Assembly (NCBI GenBank): GCA_949358305.1
Contig: OX442315.1
Location: 33,568,427-33,632,426 of the forward strand
DNA from: Strigamia acuminata
Lineage: Eukaryota; Arthropoda; Chilopoda; Geophilomorpha; Linotaeniidae
DNA: 64,000 nucleotides
Reading direction: 5' to 3'
A model generated the notes under the pieces. It was not told the DNA's origin. It ran no database searches and worked only from the letters and a program-made list of their open reading frames with translations. Within the stretch, counting starts at the first letter, position 1. The number at the start of each line of letters is the position of its first letter. This document shows, in pieces, positions 1-11,600 of the stretch. The translations under genes and the position numbers were made by a program.

Positions 1-680
1 GAATGTTTTGATGGCTGAGGGTGCGGGTTTTAAGATCGCAATGGGCGCATTTGATAGAACAAGACCACCGGTCGCAGCTGGCGCCGTCGGGCTTGCGCAA
101 AGAGCTCTGGACGAAGCAACAAAGTATTCGTTGGAAAGAAAAACGTTCGGTGTTCCAATTTCAGAAGTAGATGAGTTAATTTTGGATTTGATTTTTCGGT
201 TTTTCATTTAATTTTTTGTTTTAAAGCATCAAGCTGTTGCTTTCATGTTGGCAGACATGGCAATTGGAGTTGAAACATCACGGTTGGCCACTATGCGAGG
301 TGCTTGGGAGGTCGACCAGGGCCGTAGAAACACTTATTACGCGTCGATTGCTAAGTGTTTGGCTGGAGATGTGGCTAATAAATGTGCTACGGATGCTGTG
401 CAGGTGTTTATTAAGCGTTTATGTCGGTTTTTGGTGGTTTTAAGAGGTTGAATTTGCAGATTTTTGGAGGAAATGGTTTTAACAGCGAATATCCTGTTGA
501 GAAACTTATGAGAGATGCTAAGATTTATCAGGTTTGTTTTTATTGATTTAAATTTGATTAATTTGTATTGATTTGATTTGATTTTGTTTTTAAAAATAGA
601 TCTATGAAGGAACGGCTCAGATACAACGAATCATTATTTCACGCGAATATTTAACGAAAATGAAACAAACCACCAATTAA
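1..680 (+). CDS. ACADM: Medium-chain acyl-CoA dehydrogenase, C-terminal part (gene runs off the left edge)
   Basis: Four exons are visible: <1-166, 227-403, 460-531 and 600-680 (stop TAA), each joined at GT-AG introns of 56-68 bp. All junctions fall in phase 0, giving 164 C-terminal residues. The protein is a mitochondrial FAD enzyme that makes the first alpha,beta double bond in beta-oxidation of medium-chain acyl-CoAs. Diagnostic stretches are [18 protein letters not shown], the [14 protein letters not shown] helix, [20 protein letters not shown] and, in the last exon, [10 protein letters not shown], which holds the catalytic glutamate of this family. The N-terminal half lies outside the window. 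The reading frame is undamaged, so this is a functional-looking gene end. It is transcribed in the same direction as the transporter gene starting 620 bp downstream. Assignment to the MCAD branch rather than short-chain paralogues is by recognition of these motifs. Confidence 0.93.
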
Positions 681-1303
681 ATTCGTGCAAACAAATAAGA
701 TATATTTTTTATCCAAAAAATTGCAATTGGGATTGTGGCATTTATAGAATTATGTCGAATCGGATGATTCACGAGCAAGAAAAACAAATAGTAAATTGAC
801 TAGATTGAGTAAAGTGTATAATTGCAGGATGTCGAATAACTAACGTTTGACAAACACAATGCATGAAAATGCTGTTTAAACAATTTTTAAAGTAAAAATT
901 ATGCTTTCTAATGTACACGAAACTAGACATAAAATACGATTTGTCTCGATAAAATGAATATTTTTCTACCGACTTTTTAAAAAAAAAAAATCAAAAAAAG
1001 CAAATTTAACAAAAAAAAATGATGAAATTGAAAAATATTTGTTAATTTTAAATCAAAATCTACGAAAAACTTGCCCGCGCAAGTTTATATTTACCGTCAA
1101 CTCCGCATTCATGACCTCACCTTGGTTAACAATCCAATTGCTATGCGTCAACCAATCAGAAAAGACCAGGATAGGGGTCACGAATTAGGTTCTTCTACCA
1201 TCCCACCATACCCCATCTCTTGTCACGAAACCAGAAAACTGTCCTCCGAGTTTACATTCAGGAATTCTAGGCGCTTCTGCATGAAGCGATAATTAAAGAT
1301 CTA
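681..1303. other. Intergenic: 3' flank of ACADM and upstream region of the first SLC44 gene
   Basis: AT-rich sequence with A-runs near 980-1018. The short open frame at 1071-1292 shows no recognisable protein. The last ~230 bp are less AT-rich and lie immediately before the SLC44 start codon, so they plausibly hold its 5' UTR and promoter. No TATA box or other site stands out. Confidence 0.5.
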
Positions 1304-4300
1304 ATGGGAGGCACAAGCGTGGCAGACTCGGAGGACGCCAACAATAAACACGGTAAGTGTCTCAATGAGGTTTGTTGTCAACACACAGCACCATAAGATA
1401 TAGGACGATCAGTAAATCGATTTGTTTTGGAGACCAAATCGTTTTCCAATTAGTTCATGATTCATCCCAGTAAACGTGAGCTATTCATATTTAATAACAT
1501 GGGTTTGATTCTAATCGCGCGTATACGTGAATTCTCGCACTTAAGTTGGCGAAAAAGTTTAGCCTATTTTTCTACATTCGTTTCTATTGATTTCTCCCGC
1601 ATTGTTTGCCTGATTTCGTTTAATATAGGTTTGTAATGCCGATCAATTGGTGGCAAGCACGAAACGACTGAAAAACAAATCAACATATTATTTGTGACGT
1701 TTTGACTCATTTCCCATGTTTTTTTATGGAAATTGGAGCCCACCCTTTTGAAATTATGATTGAAAATTTATTGCAAAAGGTTCTTTATTGTAAAATTTCT
1801 TTATTGCTTTAATTTTTAATCAACATTCAAAAAGTGTGTGAGTAAATCACAAATGTTAAACGATGCTGAACAAAGCGCCATTGAGACCTTTTGACGAGAA
1901 GGTCGAAGTTTGTGTGCGCTGACTAAATATTTACAACAGATTTATGCTCTAGAAAACCTATCAGATTGAAAATTACCTGTTGAATAACAGAACCCACCTA
2001 CATTATATGGTGTTTCACCTGTTGGAAGTTTAAGTTGAGCCCCACCCATACTTAGGGTAATTGTCGAATTTATTTCTCGCTTGGGAGAAGAAGCCAACAA
2101 AAATGATTGGTGAAGTTATTTTATTCATTTTATTCATTTCCTGTTAATTTTGCAAGTAAAAAATTTTGTTTTTTAAATTAATATTTTTTGGGTTTTTTTT
2201 TATTTTATTCGTAGGTGCACCGTTGCAATATGATCCTGACTTCAATGGACCCATTAAGAACAGGTATAATGAGAAAATAAGGTTTATTTAATGGAATTGG
2301 CAATCGGGAAAAGGAAATGTTTTTTTTTTCTTGTGAAAATTTATGTATATAAAAAAAAAAGAAAAACAAATCAGCAAATGATTTTTTTGATGGATTATTT
2401 ATAATGTTATCAGGAAATTGTCTCCCCCTATTGGACAATTTATTGCAGTCTCGCCACATGTTTTCTTTTTATCATCATGTCACGCTAAACGCGAATTTAA
2501 TCATCAGTACATTGAACTTGAGCATCAATATTATCATTGTCACCTTTTGTTGTTATTTTTATTTTAACCCTTTTTTAAATCTTTAATTTGTAGGAGTTGC
2601 ACCGACATTCTCTGCCTAATCCTGTTTATCATCTTTATAATTGCATGGATTGTAGTGGCCGTGTTTGGTAAGAATTCTAATTTTTTAATTATAAAAATGC
2701 AATTATAAGTTTTTAATATTTCTTGTATTTTGTATTTTAGCATTTAAGTTTGGAAACCCTGAAAAATTGATTTTGCCAACTGACAGTTTGGGTAATGTGT
2801 GTGGACAGGGCAAGTTTGAGTAAGTTGATTACCCTAGGACAAAAGAAAAATATTGATTTTGTTTTCTTCAATGGTATTATCTCGTTTTGAATCACAGAGA
2901 TCGACCAGTCCTTTTCTTTTTCGATATTACTAGATGTGCTAAAGTGACCACTCTAGTAAAAGGCTGTCAAACCCCACAGGTGCGCTTTGAATGAATAAAA
3001 TATTTGTGTACAAAATCAATTTATTGATTTGTGATGTTATCAATTTGCAGATTTGCGTTGAAAAATGTCCACCGAAGAATTTTTTCCCGGGTGTGTCGGC
3101 TTGGGCGGGAAAGAAATTAAGGGAAGTTCCCCATGAGGTTCGGCAAAAGGAAATTTTATGTACTTATGATGCTGATCCGGAACAAGTAAGTCGAATTAAA
3201 TTTTAAGAGGCACTAAAATTGACACTAAACTAAATGAAATTAAAATAAATGCATTCGTAAGATTTAATGCTAATGTTATTATTTCCAGTACAGTAGTGAA
3301 TTAGATGTTTTATATAAATATAACTTTGTTTACCACTAATCCACAACCATACTGGAATTGGTAGTCCATTGATGGATGCACAATTAGGAGAATTGTTTTT
3401 ATTTCCTCGCTGTGTAGCTTTTTGCTCGTGTTGCTTTCATACTAGTGCCACCATTAATGTTTGTCTTTATTCGTTTGATAATGTAGACAGTTTCAACTTT
3501 GCTAGATCAGGAAAAATGTGCAAAGTACGTGTTGAAAAGCGACCCAGGTTTGTGACGTAACAAAATCAATTTTTATTACTTTTTTCATTTTCTTTTTAGA
3601 AATAATTAATTAAAATTAGTTTTAACTAATTCCACTTAAATCAATTTTTGAACTAATTCTAATTAATTTATAGTTTGAAAATTTTGAAAAATATTTATAT
3701 TTTACTGTAGTTAAGAAAAAATCAATTATACAATAGTTGTAATAGTTCTTAAATCTGCCAAACCACGTCGCTAGATCTAATAGCAAATTTTATGACACAT
3801 TTTATTTAATGTTATTATTTTAAGGATTGAGTAACGCAATTTGTCATGTAGACAAGTCGAATAATTTTTCATAAACATGTTTACCGTATCCAAAAAATAA
3901 AAGTTTATAAGTTTCAACTAACAAAAGCGGAAGTCGGAGAATCTTTGGTCAAGGAAACGAAATTTAGTTATTGATTAGAAGATTATTTTTATTTTATTAA
4001 GGAAATAGACAACTTGCATAACATTAAAAATTGTGTCAAATCATTAAGCTAAAGGTTAATAAATCAATCGTGGAAAACCCAATATTTAGTATGTTTAGAT
4101 TGGTGGGTCACAGAAGGATTTTAATCGTATAGTTTGGATTTATTGCTTGAAGCTTAGAGCGCCATTATTGTCATTAAAATCACTACACGTATATGTAGTT
4201 TATTATCATGGCTGCCTGGATTCAGACGAAGGTCCAGAATGAGAATCAAACTCCAAATCCCAACTGTTTTTCTCTATGGGTCATTTATTTGATCGATTTA

Positions 4301-7300
4301 TTGATCTCCTTATATCTGACGCACTGACTACGTGAGGTTATGGATTTAAGAATTAATTATGACGTACAGAAATGGATTGATCACTTTTTTTAAAGTGATG
4401 ATTATTTTTTCTGCAAGTTTATTATTTCTTTCCTTTCTTATCTCTGCTTTGCCTTGATCTTACGCAGTGGGAACAGATTTTCACAGAGAGGCCGTCGAAA
4501 AACTAGACTACCCAGTTAAAAACCCGTGTAAGTATATGTGAAATTGATGGATCAACTAGAAATGTTTAGGTATCACACACACACACATGCATGGAACTTG
4601 TATTTTTATTACAACTTGCTTAGTGGGTGCCGGTTATTAAATAAACACTAGATGGTGCACTACTAGTAGTTGGGATATGGTTTAATTTGTTTTTGTTTGT
4701 TTATTTATTTTATTTGTTGTCGGTTTTATGTTGTGAAAACTAAAAAAAAAAAACCTAACATTTGTTTCATTTCACTTCAAATTTCTTTATTTTTTTTCCT
4801 TTCAATCTGCTTTGCTAACCGTAAGTTCCAAAACATTATTCTTTTACTGTTTGTTTATTTTATTTTTTATCAGCTTATAATTTAAATCTTATTTTTTTTA
4901 AATTGCATGTCTAAGATTTTTTAAAAAAAGAAAAACACTTGTATAACTTTATAACTTTATTAAGATTATTATATATTGAAATAACTAAAATAATTTTCAT
5001 ACTATAGTCATAGGCCGATGTGTCCCGCTTATTGCATCTCTGCAACAAGCGGATGCGGATTTTCGGGAAAAGATGGAGAACTTGAATGTAACAAAAAATT
5101 CTGTCGAAAAAGGAAGAAAGTGAGAAAGCTTTTTTGCGTTTTAAATGTTAATTTTGTATTTCAATTAACGCAAATTTTTGTTTTTAGGTACATTGCGCGA
5201 GTATTGGATCTGAAAAATCTTGGCGAGGAGTTATTGGAGGATTTGAGAAGTTCCTGGAAATTGATACTGATGTAAGAAGAGAGTTTAGTGTGTCACTGTC
5301 ACCAAAAGCCACTAATAATTGTATTTTAAAACAGAGGATTGGCTTTAGCCGCAATAATATCATTCCTTTGGATCATCCTGATGCGTTGGCTCGCGTGGAT
5401 CATGTTATGGCTTAGTATATTTCTTGTATTAACCATACTTGGTCTAGGTAAAATATATTTTTATTGTTTTGTTTCTATATTTTTAATAGTTCAATGAGTA
5501 ATTTTGAGTTTGATTTATTGTTTAGGTTGCGGCTACTCATTTTATCGGTACAAACAATTGTCTGAAAAGGAAACGCCCACTGAGTCGTTTAAATTTACAG
5601 TTTTACGTTCGTATGGTGAACAGAAGAAAACTTGGCTAATATTGGGTAAGTTTATAATTTTTTAGTCAAAAAATGCAATTTTTGCACGTAAAAAGTACAT
5701 TTAATGCGTTTAAAATTGCATTTTTATATCTAAAAATGCAGTTTTTGTTTAAGAAGATTTATTTTTACACACAAAAAGTTGATTTATGCATCTAACTGCA
5801 TTTTTTGTTTGTTTCAGGAATTCTACTTGCCGTGCTAATAGCAATTCTTTTGTTCATCATTATTTTTTTGAGGAATCGGATCCGCCTTGCAATTGCCTTG
5901 GTTCAAGAAAGCAGCAAGTATGATGCAACTATTATCAACATTTATTGATTTATTGATCTATACATTTTTGTCATACACAGAGCGGTTGGCAGTATTATGT
6001 CATCGTTAATTTTTCCAGTGGTTCCTTTTGTCTTGCAATTGGGTGTAATTGCTTTCGGAATTGCCGTGGCCATGTATATCATATTTAATCTCGCTCTTTA
6101 AATCCACGCACAATTAATGTTGAAATTTTGTTTTAAAGATTTATCTCTTCATCGACCTACCCCAAACACGTCGTTTCTTCAATTCCCGATGAATGTAAAG
6201 ACATTTGCCATCCGTATAAAGAATTATCCGATTGTGACAACGAAGAAGTACGAGAATTATGTCAATTTTGATATAAAAATTACAAAATCGAATTATTCCT
6301 TCAGGATTTCAACCGAACATGCTTGAGCAAGTGTCCGAAAGCCACTTGCGGCTTTTTGAAATTCGAAGGTGGCCATCTAACAACGGGTGCGCAAGTGTTC
6401 AACTTGTTTGGACTTTTTTGGGGCGTTTTTCTCTTTGTTGGATTAGAACAAATGGTTTTGGCAGGAGCATTCGCCCAATGGTATTGGACCTTTGATAAAA
6501 AGAACGTTCCGACGTTCGCTATTAGCGCCTCATTCTGTCGCACTATTAAGTAAGATTCACGCCGTTTAAAAATGAAAATTGTAATGAAAATACTGATTTA
6601 TTTATTTGTCGATTAGATATCATTTGGGTTCGCTCGCATTTGGCTCTCTTCTTATTGCATCCGTGAAGCTGTTTCGAGCGTTGTTGGAATACGCCGATAG
6701 GAAATTGAAGCAGCACACCGATAATGCCGCCGTTAAGTGTATTATGTGGTGAGATTTTGTGGTTTACATCGATTGTGTTTACCGGTAAATTAAAAAGGTT
6801 TTTGATGATTTTATTTATTTATTTATTTAAATAGTTGTCTGAAATGCTGTTTTTGGTGCCTCGAAAAGTTCATCAAGTTTGTTAATCGCAATGCTTATAT
6901 TATGGTTGGTGAGAATTGGGTGAAAATAAATGCGAGATTGATTGATTTTTTTAATGATTTAGATCTCTATTTATGGGAGAAACTTCTGCACATCTGCCAA
7001 AGATGCATTCATGTTACTTATGAGGAATATTGCGAGGTATATTATTAGATTTTAAAGGGAAATAAATGGCGCCCACTCAATTTTTCTGAAAAAATTTACA
7101 TTTTGCAGAGTTGTCGTGTTGGATAAAGTGACGGATTTCCTTCTGTTTCTTGGAAAATTAACAATTGTCGCGTTTATTGGGAGTTTATCATTCCTATTTG
7201 TTTCTGGAAAGTTAAAAGGAATGCATTATCTCGTTGATGGTTTGAATTACATGGCATTCCCCGTAGTGGTAAAGCGATTCGTTTGTTTTTAAATGTTAAA

Positions 7301-7598
7301 TTCGATCGTTAACCGTGAGAAATTTCAGGTTATCTGCGTTGGGTCGTGGCTCATCACGAGCAGTTTTTTCAGCGTTTATAGTATGGCGGTGGATACGATA
7401 TTTCTTTGTTTTTGTAAGTTAATTATTTCTAGATGTTATTTATTTATTTTTTCATTCTTATTTTTATTTTTTTCAGTGGAAGATTGCGAGATGAACGATG
7501 GGTCACAAGAAAAACCATACCGCATGTCTAAGAATTTGATGAAGATATTGGGTAAACAAAATACGAAATTTGTCGATCCCGATGAAACCACCCAATGA
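1304..7598 (+). CDS. SLC44A2-like: SLC44 choline-transporter-like protein, copy 1
   Basis: Exons read by eye: 1304-1352, 2215-2263, 2594-2667, 2741-2819, 2898-2979, 3051-3185, 3487-3547, (optional 4468-4527), 5008-5119, 5188-5271, 5335-5447, 5526-5645, 5818-5917, 5981-6073, 6139-6247, 6305-6549, 6617-6748, 6835-6904, 6963-7036, 7109-7268, 7329-7413, 7477-7598. The lengths sum to 2,148 nt (715 aa plus stop), or 735 aa with the optional exon. This fits the ~700-aa CTL family of multi-pass membrane transporters for choline and related amines. After the short N-terminus ([11 protein letters not shown]) comes a first membrane helix ([19 protein letters not shown]), a cysteine-rich extracellular loop (CGQG, CVEKCPP), then many helices. 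The C-terminal core carries the CTL2/4/5 signatures [31 protein letters not shown] and [16 protein letters not shown]. Every junction is GT-AG; exon 18 uses a weak donor at 6905. The substrate is inferred from the family. Confidence 0.9.
4468..4527 (+). other. Candidate 60-nt in-frame cassette exon of SLC44 copy 1
   Basis: Inside the long intron 3548-5007 there is a CAG acceptor, 60 open nucleotides and a GTAAGT donor. The exon begins with two bases completing a codon and ends with one, so including it keeps the frame between the exons at 3487-3547 and 5008-5119. It would add 20 residues (starting [16 protein letters not shown]) to the large extracellular loop just before GRCVP. SLC44 copy 2 has only a 92-bp intron here and no such exon. 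Inclusion or alternative use cannot be decided from DNA. Confidence 0.6.
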
Positions 7599-8614
7599 TT
7601 TCCCTTTATGCCGTCATAATTTCTTGCTGTAATCATTTTTAACCATTTTGATTGCGCTTTCTAATGTGAAATGAATGTGATCTCGTGATTTGAAAGTCTA
7701 AACGTTTGGCTTTTTCACTGTTGCAGGCTAAAATAAGAACACAAAACAAACGTATATTTTTTCTAATGTAAAAATTGTGATTCAAAACCTTTGATATTAT
7801 TATTCCCTTTTTAAAATTCAATAATAGTATTATATACATATATTACTTGTTTAAGTTCGAACACTTTATTGTATCATAACTTTTAATCATTGAGCATTTA
7901 AAAACAAACATTTGTCACAATGAACCTCACTCAGGATATTTGTTCGATGTGCTCAAAATGATTTACCTTTTATTTTTCCATTACTTTTTTCATAAACATT
8001 TATTTATACATTTATAAAATCTAGCCCATGTGTAATTAGAATCTCATTGTGAAATTGAAAACTGTTAACTACCTGCATTTCATATAGTGCTGTACAGCAC
8101 TAGTTCAATGTATTTTAAATGCTACCTGTGCATAAAATGCAATTTTCAATGACAATTTGTTTGAATTAATTATACAAACACAAAACACCAAAAAAATTCA
8201 TCAAAAATAAAATATATTTGGTATCTTTAATTGATTACCTGCAGATGCGAAAGTCGAACACACATGTTGCACGTCCAATTAGTTGCTGAAATAACCACTT
8301 GATGGTCAAACTAAAAGAAAGGTAGGAACTGCAGTCAAGCGAAAGCAGAATTAAATAATGAAATAAACCGGTGAATGTCAAGCAAGTTTATTTTCTTGAT
8401 CCGACCTTCGTATTTTTATTTTCCTGATAAAAAGCAACGCTTATCTCTGTATGTTAAACGTTAGCCTATCTTACCTAATCGCCTACCTGATAACCAATGA
8501 CAAAAATTGTATGTGGTAACCAACTCCTCCTCCGAGCTTAGGTAAAGTGTCATATGCGGATCCAGTTCAACAGTAAATAGACAAGTTTTCATGACGCACT
8601 GAAAATCATCGGTT
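7599..8614. other. Intergenic between the two SLC44 genes
   Basis: AT-rich 3' flank of copy 1 and upstream sequence of copy 2. Open frames on the minus strand (7639-7839, 8461-8718) show no known domain and overlap the copy-2 first exon, so they are treated as chance. I see no gene or mobile element here. Confidence 0.5.
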
Positions 8615-11600
8615 ATGGGGAACGACAGTGTGCACGATTCTGAAAGCAACACAAACAAACACGGTAAGCTCAAGGTTAGACTTACATCGCAAGTTTTGCT
8701 TGGGAACAGCTTGTACAACGATTAAAAACAGACATTTTATATTAAGTATGGGATTACGGAATTGATACATTACCAAAGTGTTAAATTGGATTAAATCTTA
8801 CCTTGTGATTCGATATTTTAGTGGTGGGCTTTTCAATTTGCAATTAATGTATGTAAAACATTGATGTTGAAACTCTGTGACACACATCGGTAATCACCAC
8901 AAAGCAAATAATTTTATGTTTCTCTTCCTCTTATCGCAATGCATATATGAATCATATTTTTTGAATAAGCTTATTTTCCAACCTGTAGCTTAATAATAGA
9001 ATATAGATAACCTATTAATGCACCTTGTTGACCTTCCATTCCACAATTTCCGTTGTAGCCATAAGAAGCATTTATTTACTTTTTAATTACTGAGAAAGAA
9101 TAAAATTGTTGATGATATAGTCATCCGATAGAATTTTTTTTATTTATGTTTTTATTTCTATTTTTATTTTTATTTTTATTTCTATTTTTATTTCTATTTT
9201 TATTTTTTCAAGGTATACCGTTGAAATTTGATCCTGATTTTAACGGTCCTATTAAAAACAGGTATTGTACTTAATATAATTATATAGTTATCATGACATT
9301 TTAGAAGCAAGTGACTTGATTAAAAAGCCGAAAGTCTTATCATGAGTAGTTGCACCTTCAAATGATGATAAGCCAATGATACGAAAGCAATAATAGATTT
9401 TCATGCATCGATTGGTAATATTATATACTGTAAAAAATTTCAAAACACCATAAGTAGGCTTATCCCTGTTCATTGGGTTGTTGTTCTGCACTGCTGCCCC
9501 TGAAAATTTGCTGAACTTTTCTTGTAAAAGTAAATAAAAAATTTGTTTTTTCAAAAATAAATTAATAATTGCCTGAATACAGAAGATTAACTTACAATTT
9601 CTACTTGTTTACTGTTTAGAACTGTTTACAGAGCAGTTACAATATTAAATGAATTTTCTTGTTGTTTTGTATAGAAGTTGTACGGACATCTTATGCTTAA
9701 TTCTGTTTATAGTCTTCATAATTGCATGGATTATTGTAGCTGGAATAGGTAAAATACAGTTTTCATTAATTCCAGTGTTTTAATTAGCATTGTACAGCTT
9801 TCAGGTACGGGAATCCAAACAAATTAATTCTTCCAACTGACAGTAATCACAATGTTTGTGGGCAAGGCGAGTTTCAGTACGTTTTTTTTTTATTGCTTCA
9901 GTACTATTATAAATGAGTAAAATAAAGTGTTATTGATTTTCCATTTATCTCTTTTTATGAATCACAGAAATCGAACTTTCCTTTTTTTCTTCGACATCAC
10001 TAAATGCGCTTCGGTACATGTCTTGGTGACAGGTTGTCAAACTCCACAGGTGATAAATTATTAATTTTTATTACATTTAGTTTCCACATAATCATAAATT
10101 ATCTTGTTTTGCACAGGTTTGCGTTGAACAATGCCCGACTGAAAGCTTCGTATCGTGGACAGACGAATTAAGCAATAAAAAGCTGAAGGACATATCAGCC
10201 GAAGATCGAAAACGGAAAATCTTTTGCACTGATGATGCAGATCCAGAAGTGGTAAAAACATATTCATCCGCTATTAACGTAACCACATATTTGTTTGACT
10301 TTGTTTTTCTTGTTTCAGACTGTTAAAGAATTGGCAAAGAACGATAAATGCGCAAAATATGTGTTGAAAAGTGATGCAGGTTAGTTCTCAGTGCGCTGCC
10401 CCTTCACTTTGCTGCTGAGCTAAATATTTGCATCGAGGTTTACGTGTAGTAAACTCTGTCTTATCTTTTAGTCGTTAACCGGTGCGTACCGTTTGTTGGC
10501 GCTTTAAAGGATGTCGCCAATGGTATTGTAATTGAAGGAGCAAATGTAACCGCAGAAGGACTTAAAAATGGATCTAAGTATACACTCATTTAACGTTATT
10601 AATGAGTTATAGCATTGTTTGTGTAGATAAAAATTGATTTTTAACTTTTTGTTACAGATTCATAACAAAACTATTAGAATTTAGGCAGGTTGGAGATGAA
10701 TTGCTGGAGGACTTAAAAAACTCGTGGAAAATAATAGTTCTGTAAATAAAAATCATTTTTATTTTAATTATAAAATAAACAGAATTTTAATAATTTGTTA
10801 TTACGTTTAGAGGCTTAGCTCTAGCCACAATTGTATCGTTTGCCTGGATTGTATTGATGCGTTGGTTAGCCTGGATTATGCTTTGGATTAGTATATTTCT
10901 TGTTATTGCCATCCTGTGTGTTGGTAAACTGAAAAATAGATCCCTAATGAGTTAAGTTCTAAAACTATAGTGTGTTTTTTAGGTTGTTGGTATTCCTTTA
11001 ATCGGTATAATGCAATAAAGCAAAATGATACACCGCCGCCAGAGTTTAAACTTACATCACTCAGTACTTATGGTGAACAATCCAAAACTTGGCTAATTTT
11101 GGGTAATTTTTAAATTTCTTTATGAGAAGCTAATTTTTTTTAAAACTTCTTACATTTATTTTTAAGGAATCGTGTTGGCAGTTATAATTTTTATTCTTCT
11201 GCTTGTCATTCTTTTCTTAAGAACTCGCATTAAACTGGCCATTGCCTTGGTTGAGGAAAGCAGCAAGTAAGTATTTTATTTTATTTTATTTTAAATTCTA
11301 ACGGTTCAATCGTATTTTCTGTAATCATTTTAGGGCAGTTGGCAATATCATGACATCATTGGTTTTTCCGATAATTCCCTTTATTTTACAACTAGCCGTT
11401 ATTACATTTGGAGTTGCTGTAGCTATGTGTGTATTTTATTTATTCATTTATACTACTAATCCTCTAATCAGAAAACTGATTAATGTGCATACTTTACTAG
11501 AAATTTTAATAGTCGTTTCAATTTCACATTCTGTGAATAAAATTTATTTCTTTAATCATTTGAGACAAAGAATTTCAGTTGATTTATTGATTTCTCTACA

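Noticed and set aside
6301-6543. Minus-strand frame opposite the SLC44 exon at 6305-6549
   Set aside because: An antisense shadow of a strongly conserved coding exon.
9291-9554. 87-codon minus-strand frame in intron 2 of SLC44 copy 2
   Set aside because: No recognisable domain and no splice or start context; composition is that of AT-rich intron.
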